A stretch of DNA of 56,574 bases, from the NCBI GenBank assembly GCA_913777465.1, contig CAJYRQ010000031.1:1-56574 (forward strand). Reading direction: 5' to 3'. A program made the translations under genes and the position numbers. Shown here one piece after another: positions 18,820-28,071 of this stretch; within the stretch, counting starts at the first letter, position 1, and every line of letters starts with the position of its first letter. The notes under the pieces were generated by a model. It did no database searches, was not told where the DNA came from, and worked only from the letters and a program-made list of their open reading frames with translations. Origin of the DNA: an uncultured Chryseobacterium sp. (GTDB lineage Bacteria; Bacteroidota; Bacteroidia; Flavobacteriales; Weeksellaceae).

Positions 18820-21354
18820 CTATAATTCAGCCGGTTTTCTTTTGTCTCTTTTGCGGTAGAAAAAGTAAATTCCCAGTCCGCTTAAAATAATAAACAGTCC
18901 GAAGCAGATCAGCGAGATCCATTTTCCTTTTTCAATGACTTCCGGTTCAAAAATCATTCTTACATGGTGGCTTCCTGCAGGAACATGTACGGCGCGCAAC
19001 AGGTAGTCGGCTTTAATGTAAGGCACTTCTTTTTCATCAATGAAAACCTTCCAGCCATGAGGGTAATAAATCTCCGAAAAGACAGCCAGCTGCGGCGTTT
19101 TCGACTGGGATCTGAATTCCAGTTCGTTCGGCTGGTATTTCGTTAAATTGATAAATGCGGTGGAATCGGCCTGGACAGATTTGCCTTCGAAATATTTTCT
19201 GTCTGAAGAAGCGATAACCGCTGTCTTTTTGCTGTTGATTGTACCGATCGCTTTGATTTCCTGGTTCGGGGAATCCACGAATTTAAGATCGCTCACAAAC
19301 CATGCGTTTCCGTTGGCCTTTGGATTCGGCATTGCCTGTGGCTGTTCCGGTCCGCCCAAAACAAGGTATTTGGCATTCAGAAGATTCAGGATGTTCGGAA
19401 CTTTCACCGAGTCCATCACCTGGAAATATTCGTTGATAACATCGTCGTATCTTCTCAGTTTCACCGCGTGGTAACCTCCGATGGACGATTTGAAATAAGA
19501 AGTATTCGTCTCGCTGAATGTCCCGAGGATATTGTTAAAAATCCGGTAATGGGTCTTGTCTTTTTCAGCAATGGTTTCCAATGTTTTATTCACATTAACA
19601 TTGGCTAAGATCGATTCCAGGTTCGGATTTCCCTGTGCCTTTTCAGCCAGCAGATCCGAGCTTTCCGTCTGGAAAGGGTTTTCGGCAAAGATCTTATCTA
19701 CGTAATTTTCATCATTCAGATAACGCTTGTTTACCGTCCAAAGGTCAAATAAGCTCACTGCGCCGATAATGACCAAAGCAATATTCTGATTCAGCTTCTG
19801 CTTTAAAACCATAAATAAAGCTGCAGCCGTAATTGCCACATAGAAGAAGGCTTTAATGGCATCGGTCCTGAACATTTTGAATCTTTCATCCACCAGGTAA
19901 TCCAATAGGAAAGGGGGCAGGTAGGTCTTTTCATTTTCCGTCTGGAAACCCAGAAGGGATTTCCCGAAGAGCAAAAGGATCAGGACAAAGCCTAAGGTTC
20001 CGCCGCCGACATACAGAAGGATTTTCTGTTTATATTCTTTGGTTAATTCGTTATCCGTAAAGAACCGGTACAGTCCGATAATGGCGATCAATGGGAATAA
20101 TAATTCCACAACCACCAGGATGGAAGAAGGTGCCCTGAATTTATTATAAAAAGGAATAAAATCGATGAAGAAGTCGGAAAGCGCCATAAAGTTGCTTCCC
20201 CATGCTAAAAAGATGGTGAGAATAGAGGCTCCCAGAATCCAGTAACGGTATTTTTTCCAGGCAAAGAAAAAGCCTAATAACGCCAAGAAGCATACGATTG
20301 CTCCCTGATACGCAGGTCCCGAAGTTCCCGGCTGGTCGCCCCAGTACGTAAGGCTTCCGAAACCTTTGGAAATTCTGTCGTATTCAGCCTGTGAACTTAC
20401 ATTCTGCTGAACCAGTTCCTGGATTTTAGCCATCATTTCCTTGCCTTCCGGTTCCTGGCTTCCGCCGCCCATCAGTCTAGGAATGAAAAGGTTGAGCGTT
20501 TCCAGCTTTCCGTAGCTCCACATCAGCATGCTTTCCTTATCCATGCCCGAATCTCCTCCGGTATGGCTTTCGTTGGTAAGGACCTGCTTTCCGCGGACGG
20601 TTTCTTTAATGTACTCGGAGTTGGCCATGATCCTCTGGGAATTCATGCCGACCCCGATTATACAGGAGGCTGCAATAATCCCTGAAGAGATCAGGAAATG
20701 CTTGACCGGCGTTTTTTTCTGACCGGTTCTGATCAGTTCCGAAAGGAATAAAAATCCTAAGGCCAGGAATAGGTAATACGTCATCTGCGGGTGGTTTGCG
20801 GCAATCTGAAGCCCCATAAAGAGGGTGGTGACGATGAATCCCCAGATGTATTGCTTCCGGATATATACCAGCAGCATCCCGGCTAAAAGCGGGGCAAAAT
20901 ATTCGATGGTATTGATCTTACCGTTGTGCCCGGCCGCAATGGCAATATAAAAATAAGTGGAAAGGCTGAAGAAAGTGGCTCCCAAAAGGGCATATTTCCA
21001 GTTTCTCACCACAACCATCCCCAACAGGAAAAAACCTGCTGCCAGTAAGAAAAGATAATTGACGGGCCGTGGGAAAAAGTTCAGCTTGGAGTCTATGTTT
21101 TTAATAATATCCCCTTCAAACCGGCTTCCCATCTGGTACGTCGGCATCCCGCCGAACATGGAGTCGCTCCAGTAAGTTTCCTTGCCGGCAGCGTCCCGGT
21201 AATCGAGGAGTTCTTTGGCCCCGCCGCGATACTGCACGATATCATGCTGGAAAAGCTGTTTTCCCGTAATAACGGGGGTGGAGTATAAAAATGCTAAAAC
21301 GATAAATACAACTAATGAAATTGCAATATAAATCAGGTTTTTATTTTTCGCCAT
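18820..21354 (-). CDS. YfhO-family multi-pass membrane protein
   Basis: An 844-residue protein with about 12-14 transmembrane segments: the first at 8-27 (YIAISLVVFIVLAFLYS), many between 95 and 560, and one at the C-terminus (WISLICFGLFIILSGLGIYFF). The large extracytoplasmic C-terminal domain (about 570-800) ends with YYPHGWKVFIDEKEV, a hallmark of YfhO proteins. In Firmicutes YfhO takes part in glycosylating lipoteichoic acid with GtcA-like partners, using polyprenyl-phosphate sugars. In Bacteroidetes the role is unknown but probably similar glycan transfer. A small DUF4834-type gene lies upstream with a 33-nt gap and a glycosyltransferase two genes downstream. Confidence 0.9.
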   Translation of the reverse strand: MAKNKNLIYIAISLVVFIVLAFLYSTPVITGKQLFQHDIVQYRGGAKELLDYRDAAGKETYWSDSMFGGMPTYQMGSRFEGDIIKNIDSKLNFFPRPVNYLFLLAAGFFLLGMVVVRNWKYALLGATFFSLSTYFYIAIAAGHNGKINTIEYFAPLLAGMLLVYIRKQYIWGFIVTTLFMGLQIAANHPQMTYYLFLALGFLFLSELIRTGQKKTPVKHFLISSGIIAASCIIGVGMNSQRIMANSEYIKETVRGKQVLTNESHTGGDSGMDKESMLMWSYGKLETLNLFIPRLMGGGSQEPEGKEMMAKIQELVQQNVSSQAEYDRISKGFGSLTYWGDQPGTSGPAYQGAIVCFLALLGFFFAWKKYRYWILGASILTIFLAWGSNFMALSDFFIDFIPFYNKFRAPSSILVVVELLFPLIAIIGLYRFFTDNELTKEYKQKILLYVGGGTLGFVLILLLFGKSLLGFQTENEKTYLPPFLLDYLVDERFKMFRTDAIKAFFYVAITAAALFMVLKQKLNQNIALVIIGAVSLFDLWTVNKRYLNDENYVDKIFAENPFQTESSDLLAEKAQGNPNLESILANVNVNKTLETIAEKDKTHYRIFNNILGTFSETNTSYFKSSIGGYHAVKLRRYDDVINEYFQVMDSVKVPNILNLLNAKYLVLGGPEQPQAMPNPKANGNAWFVSDLKFVDSPNQEIKAIGTINSKKTAVIASSDRKYFEGKSVQADSTAFINLTKYQPNELEFRSQSKTPQLAVFSEIYYPHGWKVFIDEKEVPYIKADYLLRAVHVPAGSHHVRMIFEPEVIEKGKWISLICFGLFIILSGLGIYFFYRKRDKRKPAEL

Positions 21355-21387
21355 GTGGATGGTTATGATCTTTACTTTTCGGAATGG

Positions 21388-21612
21388 TTATTTTTTGTCC
21401 TTGTTTTCTTTTACCTCCTCATAGTCTACGGTTTCCGCATCCCAGTTGAGGCCCTGGTTATTCTTGTCAGAGTTTTGTAAATCCGGCTTGCTATTATTGT
21501 TCCGGTTATTGAACCGGTAACTGTAAAAGGTCTTGAAGAAAATCCTTTTCAGAACATTCCAGACGAAGAAAATAATAATGGCACTGAGTACGAGCTCAAG
21601 AATATATTTCAT
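21388..21612 (-). CDS. Small membrane protein, DUF4834-like
   Basis: A 74-residue protein with one transmembrane helix at about 4-22 (ILELVLSAIIIFFVWNVLK) and a charged, Asn-rich cytoplasmic tail ending in WDAETVDYEEVKENK. This matches the DUF4834 architecture in Bacteroidetes, a family of unknown function often beside YfhO genes. It precedes the YfhO gene by 33 nt on the same strand and is probably cotranscribed. Confidence 0.75.
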   Translation of the reverse strand: MKYILELVLSAIIIFFVWNVLKRIFFKTFYSYRFNNRNNNSKPDLQNSDKNNQGLNWDAETVDYEEVKENKDKK

Positions 21613-21705
21613 AATTTTTAGGTAAGGTTTTACGTTAAAGTCCGGTTTTGCAGACCGCCGGTCAGACGGTTACATGCTCAAACTCTTCAACCCTTAAGTC
21701 CGCAT

Positions 21706-22758
21706 TTATTTAGCCGAAGGGTTCACCATCACGGAAGAATTGGAAACGCTGGTCATCGACTGTGATTCTTTTCCTCTTGAAATGGTTTCGGTCTGGGTGG
21801 TCTTTACGGAAATGTTCTGGTTCTTGATCCATCCCGTATTCTGGTCAAACTTTATAGTCCCGTTTTGTGTCAGTTCGCTACTTATGCTGTGGATAAGGTC
21901 ATCTTGGTTCTGCTTTTGCACTTTTTTAGGAATTCCTCCTGTTACGGAAATTTCCACCACCCCGTTTCCTGCACTTTTCAGCGTATAATTTGAAGTTACT
22001 TTGATTCTTCCCTGGGCATCAGCATTTTCACTATTGGACCATTTTCCGCCGATCTTGGCTCCTTTTTTAGGAATAATCGTAAGGTTTTTGGTGAATTGGT
22101 CTTTCAGCACCTTTTCATTGAAGGATTCCTTAAGGCTCGCTACAATGCTTTCTTTTTGGTTTTTGTCCTTGATCAGCGTTCCTACCGAATTGGCCACTTT
22201 ACTGTAAACGGGATCGAATCCGGTGATGGAGATCACGTTTCCTTTCGTATCCATTTTCATGTTCAGTTTATTTCCAGTCAGTGCCCGGTTGATGTTCCAT
22301 ATCATTTTCAGGTCGTCTTCTTTTGGAATCGGTAATTTGGTGTCCACCACGATAGTTTTTCCCTGAGACGTCTGCGAGTTTCTTTTGGCGATAAGATTCA
22401 GGGTAATGTCGTAAACATTTCCTTTGATGTCGTTTACCATAAAAGACATTTCGTCCGTAGACTCGCTGGTCGCGTTTATCGTTTTCCCGATAGGATCTGT
22501 CATGGTTTTGGTATCTCTCTGGTAAGTCGTCAGAGGATAGGTTTTCCCTTTTTCCAGTTTGAAAGTCTGGGTATAGATCCCTGCGGAGTCTTTAATGGCC
22601 GGGTTTTCTTCTACTTCGGCCACGGAATCAGCGGGTACTTCCACCGTGATGGTTTTTCCGGTTTTAGGATCTACTTTCGTTATTTTTGCCGTTTCTTTTT
22701 TGTTGCACGAAACTAAGGCTATGGTTGAGATCAGCGCTACTGCTGCTATGTTTTTCAT
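21706..22758 (-). CDS. Lipoprotein, DUF6263-like
   Basis: A 350-residue lipoprotein. The lipobox in STIALVSC gives cysteine 19, followed by NKKETAKITKVDPKTGKTITVEV. The mature part has TYPLTTYQ, TIIPKKGAKIGGKWSN and ISVTGGIPKK, and strands in a repetitive beta pattern. I associate it with DUF6263 lipoproteins of Flavobacteriia, but function is unknown. The last 20 residues are rich in Ser/Thr. It lies 20 nt downstream of rlmB on the same strand, and a spacer of about 93 nt separates it from the DUF4834-like gene. Confidence 0.7.
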   Translation of the reverse strand: MKNIAAVALISTIALVSCNKKETAKITKVDPKTGKTITVEVPADSVAEVEENPAIKDSAGIYTQTFKLEKGKTYPLTTYQRDTKTMTDPIGKTINATSESTDEMSFMVNDIKGNVYDITLNLIAKRNSQTSQGKTIVVDTKLPIPKEDDLKMIWNINRALTGNKLNMKMDTKGNVISITGFDPVYSKVANSVGTLIKDKNQKESIVASLKESFNEKVLKDQFTKNLTIIPKKGAKIGGKWSNSENADAQGRIKVTSNYTLKSAGNGVVEISVTGGIPKKVQKQNQDDLIHSISSELTQNGTIKFDQNTGWIKNQNISVKTTQTETISRGKESQSMTSVSNSSVMVNPSAK

Positions 22759-22778
22759 TTGAAAATTTTTGATATTAA

Positions 22779-23537
22779 TTAATTGGCTTTGGTGAATTTT
22801 TGTCGCACCGCTTCATATAAAATCGCACCGCAGGCAACGGAAACATTCAGAGACTGGGTTTTTCCTTCAATCGGGAGCTTGATTTTTTCGTCGGCGTGGT
22901 GCAGGACTTCTTTGGAAATTCCGGTTTCTTCATTTCCCATCACGATGGCGGAAGGCTCGGTGAAATCAACGTCATAAATCAGCTTTTCGGCTTTTTCGCT
23001 GGCAGCATAAACAGAAATCCCGCTCTGTTGAAGGAAATCCACGACATGGGCCAGGTTCGGGGCCTTGCATATTTTTACGTTGTATAAAGCACCTGCCGAA
23101 GTTTTAATGGCATCCGAATTAATCGGTGCGGCTCCCTTTTCCGGGATGATCACGGCATCAACGCCTACACATTCTGCGGTTCTGCAGATCGCTCCGAAGT
23201 TTCTTACGTCGGTCAGACGGTCTAAAATCAAGAGGAAAGGAGTCTTTCCTTCTTCAAAAAGCTGAGGTACGATATCCTCCACTTTATGAAACGGAACATC
23301 GGAAATAAATGCCACTACGCCCTGATGGTTTTTCCTGGTAAACCGGTTCAGCTTTTCAACCGGAACGTAGTTGGGGCGTATTTTATTTTGAGCTAAAATC
23401 GCTTTAAGTTCAGCATAAATTGGTCCCTGCAATGCATTTTGCACAAAGACCTTGTCAATTGTTTTTCCCGCTTCAATCGCTTCAATCACGGGACGCAGCC
23501 CGAAAATAAAATCGTCTTTTTTATCGTTGTTGTTCAT
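22779..23537 (-). CDS. rlmB: 23S rRNA (guanosine-2'-O)-methyltransferase RlmB
   Basis: A 252-residue SPOUT methyltransferase. It has the N-terminal substrate-binding domain (IFGLRPVIEAIEAG at 12-25), then ILDRLTDVRNFGAICRTAE, NEETGISKEVL and LPIEGKTQSLNVSVACG, the SAM-binding trefoil-knot motifs. RlmB methylates G2251 of 23S rRNA in the peptidyl-transferase region. Paralogues of this family (TrmH-like) exist, so the exact nucleotide is inferred from similarity. The gene starts with ATG and is followed by the DUF6263-like lipoprotein. A small hypothetical gene ends 17 nt upstream. Confidence 0.88.
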   Translation of the reverse strand: MNNNDKKDDFIFGLRPVIEAIEAGKTIDKVFVQNALQGPIYAELKAILAQNKIRPNYVPVEKLNRFTRKNHQGVVAFISDVPFHKVEDIVPQLFEEGKTPFLLILDRLTDVRNFGAICRTAECVGVDAVIIPEKGAAPINSDAIKTSAGALYNVKICKAPNLAHVVDFLQQSGISVYAASEKAEKLIYDVDFTEPSAIVMGNEETGISKEVLHHADEKIKLPIEGKTQSLNVSVACGAILYEAVRQKFTKAN

Positions 23538-23553
23538 TTACTTAAATTAATTT

Positions 23554-23874
23554 TTATGGAACAAAATAATATCCAGAAAGAAGACTTTCTTCAATTTCCA
23601 TGGCTTGGCCTCGAAACACAGGATTATTTTCATTATTTCGAAACCAAGCTAAATCGAATACTCTATCGTTATTTTCTGAAATATTAATATTAAGGTTTAG
23701 AATCTCTGAATTACCACCTTCTCTCCAGGTTGATAAATAGGTATTATCAAATCTATTTTCGTTATTAGTTCTATCAGCACTTTCTGTTCGTATTGATGTA
23801 TCGAAATCATTAAAAAATTCACCTACCAGATTTCCATTATTGGTCAATCGAAAATAAAAAAATCCTCTGTTCAT
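23554..23874 (-). CDS. Small hypothetical protein
   Basis: A 106-residue frame from ATG (MNRGFFYFRLTNNGN) to YYFVP. It is rich in Asn and aromatic residues and has no signal peptide, membrane helix or motif that I recognise. It keeps a clear, acidic, uninterrupted frame, ends 17 nt before rlmB on the same strand, and follows a gap of about 110 nt from the DinB gene. The position supports a real gene; the function is unknown. Confidence 0.5.
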   Translation of the reverse strand: MNRGFFYFRLTNNGNLVGEFFNDFDTSIRTESADRTNNENRFDNTYLSTWREGGNSEILNLNINISENNDRVFDLAWFRNNENNPVFRGQAMEIEESLLSGYYFVP

Positions 23875-23984
23875 TTTGATATTTTAAATAGTTAATTGCA
23901 AATGGTGAGTTTTACTGCGTAAGTCAATCAGAACAGTTCAAAATTCACATTTGACCATTGACTTGCGAAGCAAATTCATCTGAA

Positions 23985-24458
23985 CTATCTTCCTTTTTCT
24001 CCTAAAATGGCTCTTTTCTGCGCCAGCGCGTACCCATAGTGCAAACCTTCATGCATATTGTTGAAGATAATTGCATCCTGGATGCTTTTCAGGTCCATCC
24101 CGAAACTGGTGGTGTAAGGCGTGTAATCTGAAAACAGGTCGCTGTCGTAATCCTTCATCAGGATTTTTGAAGTTTCCGTCAGCAGGAACTCAAGGTCTTC
24201 CACTTCGGATTTCTGGACGTCCAGATTCGGCAGGGTGCCTTTTTTGTAGGTCTCGATCCAGTATTTATCAATTCTGAAAGGATTTCCGCTCAGGTAATAA
24301 TGCAGAAGCTGCTGGGTGGCAACCGTGTGGGCAATGTTCCAGTACAGATTGTTATTGAAACCGTCGGGAATCAGCAAAAGATCTTCGTGCGAAGTATTCT
24401 GCAGGATATCAAGAAGGTTCTTCCGGACCTGCCGGTGCGCTTGAAAATGATAATTCAT
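23985..24458 (-). CDS. DinB-superfamily protein
   Basis: A 157-residue four-helix-bundle protein. The metal-binding histidines appear in WNIAHTVATQQLL (His about 49) and in NNMHEGLHYGYALAQKR (two near 136-140), the pattern of DinB/YfiT metalloenzymes. Relatives act as thiol transferases, including bacillithiol S-transferases, or are DNA-damage-induced proteins of unknown job. Given ypdA in this window, a bacillithiol-linked role is possible but unproven. It is not linked to the moxR operon, which runs on the other strand. Confidence 0.75.
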   Translation of the reverse strand: MNYHFQAHRQVRKNLLDILQNTSHEDLLLIPDGFNNNLYWNIAHTVATQQLLHYYLSGNPFRIDKYWIETYKKGTLPNLDVQKSEVEDLEFLLTETSKILMKDYDSDLFSDYTPYTTSFGMDLKSIQDAIIFNNMHEGLHYGYALAQKRAILGEKGR

Positions 24459-24710
24459 TTTGCAAATTTTTTAATCACCAAAAATAGTTTAATAAACTGG
24501 AAATGACAATTTTTGAAAGGGGCATTCAATTAAAATTTATATATTTTTATGAAAAACAAGAATAACAGTACTGAATTCTAAGGTGTACAAGGGTTTGGAA
24601 TCTCGCATCAATAGCGGAACATTTAACAAACTTTAACTCAAAGATGGCATTTTTTGTGTTGATTAATGCAAGTATTTATTAGAAATTTACCAATTATTTT
24701 AAATAAGACT

Positions 24711-25715
24711 ATGTCAGATACATATCAGGCGGATGATATTCGTCAGCTTACGGAACAGGTAAAAGAAGCGAACTTCTATTTTTCCCGTCTTCGCGAAGAA
24801 ATCAACAAAGTAATTATCGGTCAGGAATATATGATCGACCGTCTTTTAATAGGACTTTTAGGGAATGGGCACGTCCTTCTGGAAGGTGTTCCGGGACTGG
24901 CAAAAACCCTGGCCATTAAAACCCTGGCGGATGCGGTGCACGGAGCGTTTTCCAGGATCCAGTTTACGCCGGATCTTTTGCCTGCCGATGTTGTAGGAAC
25001 CATGATCTACAATGTAAAAGACAATGATTTTTCCATCAAGAGAGGGCCGGTATTTGCCAATTTCGTCCTGGCGGATGAGATCAACCGGGCTCCGGCCAAA
25101 GTGCAGTCGGCGCTTTTGGAGGTGATGCAGGAAAAGCAGGTGACAATCGGTGATGAAACCATGAAGCTGCCGAAACCTTTCCTTGTATTGGCGACCCAGA
25201 ACCCGATCGATCAGGAAGGAACCTATCTGCTTCCGGAAGCACAGAGCGACCGTTTTATGCTGAAATGTACCATCGACTATCCTAAATTCGAGGATGAAAG
25301 GCAGGTAATGCGGATGGTTTCCACCTCCCATCAGCCGACAGTAAAACCTGTGATTTCGCTGGAACATATCGTAGCGGCCAAAGAGCTGATCAACCAGATT
25401 TATCTTGACGAAAAAATTGAAAAATACATTCTCGATATGGTGTTCGCTACCCGTTTTCCTGAGAATTACGGATTGGCTGAACTGAAAAACTACATCGGTT
25501 TCGGGGCTTCCCCGAGAGCGTCCATCAACCTGGCCATCGCTTCCAGGGCCTATGCGTTTCTGAAAGGAAGGGCTTTCGTTATTCCTGAAGACGTTAAAGC
25601 TTTGGCGAAGGATGTGTTGAGACACAGAATCGGTTTGACCTTCGAGGCAGAAGCGGAAGAAATTTCATCAGAAGAAATCGTCAATAGAATTTTAGCGAAA
25701 ATCCAGGCTCCGTAA
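24711..25715 (+). CDS. MoxR-type AAA+ ATPase of the Bat operon
   Basis: A 334-residue AAA+ ATPase. I use the ATG at 24711 (MSDTYQADDIRQLTEQ), which suits homologues, over the upstream in-frame ATG at 24666. Walker A is EGVPGLAKT, Walker B is VLADEINRAP, and sensor motifs LATQNPIDQEGTY and EAQSDRFM follow. MoxR ATPases act with von Willebrand A domain proteins to activate or assemble metalloproteins and envelope complexes. This is the first gene of the Bat cluster (24.7-32.6 kb). Its stop shares one base with the next ATG, so the GNAT gene is translationally coupled. Confidence 0.93.
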   Translation: MSDTYQADDIRQLTEQVKEANFYFSRLREEINKVIIGQEYMIDRLLIGLLGNGHVLLEGVPGLAKTLAIKTLADAVHGAFSRIQFTPDLLPADVVGTMIYNVKDNDFSIKRGPVFANFVLADEINRAPAKVQSALLEVMQEKQVTIGDETMKLPKPFLVLATQNPIDQEGTYLLPEAQSDRFMLKCTIDYPKFEDERQVMRMVSTSHQPTVKPVISLEHIVAAKELINQIYLDEKIEKYILDMVFATRFPENYGLAELKNYIGFGASPRASINLAIASRAYAFLKGRAFVIPEDVKALAKDVLRHRIGLTFEAEAEEISSEEIVNRILAKIQAP

Positions 25716-26173
25716 TGGATGAGGTAACGATAAGGAAAGCGGTTCGTGAAGATTGTGCGCCGATGCTGGATCTGATTCAGGAACTGGCTGCATATGAAAA
25801 GGCACTTCATGAAGTTACGATAACACTCGAAGAGTTTATTGAAGACGGATTCGGAAAAGCTCCGGTCTGGGGTGCTTTCGTTGCAGAGGCTGACGGGAAA
25901 ATTGTCGGGATTTCACTGTATTATGACCGGTATTCGACCTGGAAGGGCAGAAGGCTGTACCTGGAAGACCTGGTGGTAACGGAAGAGATGAGAGGTAAAC
26001 AGATCGGCCGGAAGCTATTTGAAGCCACTATGGAATACGGAAAATCGGGAAATTACAGCGGCATGGTTTTTCAGGTGTTGAACTGGAACGAACCGGCCAT
26101 TAATTTCTATAAAAAATACAGTCCGAAATTTGATAATGAATGGTTTAATGTTTCCATCGAGTTTAAAGTTTAA
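25715..26173 (+). CDS. GNAT N-acetyltransferase (diamine/thialysine acetyltransferase-like)
   Basis: A 152-residue GNAT protein. The acetyl-CoA loop is VTEEMRGKQIGRKL (R/Q-x-x-G-x-G/A). The strand YYDRYSTWKGRRLYLEDLVV closely follows the spermidine/spermine and thialysine acetyltransferase subfamily, which suggests a small amine or amino-acid substrate. It sits inside the Bat operon, its start overlapping the moxR stop (TAATG), and 94 nt before the DUF58 gene. The spacer carries a repeated GTTTAAAGTTT-type string. GNAT genes are not core members of Bat operons, so this looks like an insertion. Confidence 0.85.
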   Translation: MDEVTIRKAVREDCAPMLDLIQELAAYEKALHEVTITLEEFIEDGFGKAPVWGAFVAEADGKIVGISLYYDRYSTWKGRRLYLEDLVVTEEMRGKQIGRKLFEATMEYGKSGNYSGMVFQVLNWNEPAINFYKKYSPKFDNEWFNVSIEFKV

Positions 26174-26267
26174 TGTTCAAGGTTTAAAGTTTGAGACTTG
26201 TCAATCAAGATTAAATCTGGAATTAACATCGAAACTTAAACATTAAATCTTAAATTGATTAAGTGCT

Positions 26268-27131
26268 ATGCAGATAAAAGATATTGTAAAAAAAGTAAAG
26301 CAGATCGAAATCCGTACCCGAAAGAAGACGGAGGCTACTTTGATGGGGCAATATCACAGTGCTTTTAAAGGACAGGGAATGACGTTCTCGGAAGTCCGAC
26401 CGTACCAGTTCGGTGACGAGATCCGCAGAATCGACTGGAACAAGACTGCCCGTTTCCGCGAACCTTTCGTGAAAGTAATGGAGGAGGAGCGGGAACTGAC
26501 GATGATGCTGCTCGTCGATATTTCTGCATCGATGGATTACGGAACCAAAACCCAGCTGAAAAGGGAATATGTGGCGGAAATTGCGGCAAGCCTCGGTTTT
26601 TCAGCAGCGGGAAACAATGATAAAGTTGGCCTGATCCTGTTTGCGGATAAAGTATATAAAGTTATTCCTCCACAGAAAGGAAGAAAGCATATCCTGTCGA
26701 TCATCAGTATGATCCTGACGGCAGATTATGTGCCTGCGGTATCAAAAATAGACAAAGCCCTGGAGTACATGATGGGAATTTTCAAAAGGAAATCGCTGGT
26801 CTTCCTGTTTTCAGACTTTGAAGATGAATACGATTCCAAAATGCTGAGGGTTGCTTCTAAAAAGCATCAGCTGCTGGGCATGCGGATTTACGATGAAAAA
26901 GATAATGAAATTCCGGATGTGGGCTATACGCTGCTGTATGATGCGGAAACCGGAAAGCAGGTGTGGGCCAACACGTCCAGCGCAAGATGGAGGTATACCT
27001 TTGCAGAAGCCCGGAAGCAGAAACTGAGGGCATTGGAGGAAGATTTTTCCAACAGCTCCGCAAGCTTCATGAATGTAAACACGGGAGCCGATTATTCCAG
27101 ACTGTTGTACGGTTATTTTCAGAAAAAATAA
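26268..27131 (+). CDS. DUF58-domain protein (VWA-like) of the Bat operon
   Basis: A 287-residue protein. The DUF58 core opens with GQYHSAFKGQGMTFSEVRPYQ, and VRPYQFGDEIRRIDWNKTAR is the family signature. The following LLVDISASMDYG supplies a MIDAS-like D-x-S-x-S (residues about 82-86). DUF58 proteins are partners of MoxR ATPases. It has no membrane helix and is cytosolic. It follows the GNAT gene by 94 nt and leads to the membrane-anchored Bat proteins. The MIDAS motif is intact, so metal binding is expected. Confidence 0.9.
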   Translation: MQIKDIVKKVKQIEIRTRKKTEATLMGQYHSAFKGQGMTFSEVRPYQFGDEIRRIDWNKTARFREPFVKVMEEERELTMMLLVDISASMDYGTKTQLKREYVAEIAASLGFSAAGNNDKVGLILFADKVYKVIPPQKGRKHILSIISMILTADYVPAVSKIDKALEYMMGIFKRKSLVFLFSDFEDEYDSKMLRVASKKHQLLGMRIYDEKDNEIPDVGYTLLYDAETGKQVWANTSSARWRYTFAEARKQKLRALEEDFSNSSASFMNVNTGADYSRLLYGYFQKK

Positions 27132-27168
27132 ATTCAACGGAAATGAGCGTGGCTCATTGTAAAATGTA

Positions 27169-28071
27169 TTGAAATTGAAGAAATTAGTATTAATATTTTG
27201 TTTTTTAATCTGTGCGAATGCTTTTTCACAGATTCTTTCCTCCAGTGTGGAAAAAAAGACCATTGCTTTGGGAGAGGTAAACCATATTGTGGTGACGATC
27301 AATAACATCCACGATGAAAAAGTTTCCGCCGCTCCCGAAAATGAACTGCTTCCTTTTCATTTCGAGGAAATTAAAGACAGTATTGCCCAGACACAGGATG
27401 TTTATTACAGAAGGATCGAGTTTACCGTTTTTGATGAAGGGAAATTCACCATTCCCGAACTGGAGTTTAAAGTAGGAGGGAAGGTTCTGAAGACCATTCC
27501 TTACGAAATCGATGTCATCAATACCGCTCAGAAAACAGACCAGATCAATGACATCATGAATAACAAGGAGGTAAAGCTTGAAGTGACCGATTACTGGGAA
27601 CTGTACAAATTTTACATCCTGGCGGCCATTGCTCTGATCTGCCTGATTATCGCGGTCATCATGTTTGTAAGATACGGACGGAAGAGAAAAAGTTCTCCGG
27701 TGGTTGCGACTAACCAGATACTGAAAGAACTGGACTCGCTAAAAAAGAAAAAATATGTGGAAACGGGGAACTACCGTTCGTTCTATGTGGAACTGATTGA
27801 TATTTCCAGAAAATTCATCACCACCCAGTACCGGCTGCCGGCGGATGTGCTCCTGACGGATGACCTTGTGGATCTGATGAAGAAAAACAATACGATTTCA
27901 CAGGAAAATGAACGCGTGGTGGAAGAGGTATTTGTACGGGGTGACCTGGTAAAATTTGCAAAAACCTTTCCGGATCAGCAGACTATGGAAAAGGACCTGG
28001 CAGATATCACGGCATTTGTGAAGCGCTCATCAAAGGATTTGGAATTCGAAAACCTGAGAAAAGATGTTTAA
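27169..28071 (+). CDS. Bat-operon membrane protein with exported N-terminal domain
   Basis: A 300-residue protein with signal peptide (1-19, ending ANAFSQ), a periplasmic immunoglobulin-like domain (to about 145), one transmembrane helix (148-168) and a basic, coiled cytoplasmic domain. This architecture resembles DUF4381/BatD-like proteins that sit between DUF58 and the VWA genes in Bacteroidetes Bat operons. The start is TTG (27169, or 27175 giving MKKLVLIFC); no in-frame ATG lies near. It overlaps batA by eight bases, implying coupled translation. I could not give a firm family name. Confidence 0.7.
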   Translation: MKLKKLVLIFCFLICANAFSQILSSSVEKKTIALGEVNHIVVTINNIHDEKVSAAPENELLPFHFEEIKDSIAQTQDVYYRRIEFTVFDEGKFTIPELEFKVGGKVLKTIPYEIDVINTAQKTDQINDIMNNKEVKLEVTDYWELYKFYILAAIALICLIIAVIMFVRYGRKRKSSPVVATNQILKELDSLKKKKYVETGNYRSFYVELIDISRKFITTQYRLPADVLLTDDLVDLMKKNNTISQENERVVEEVFVRGDLVKFAKTFPDQQTMEKDLADITAFVKRSSKDLEFENLRKDV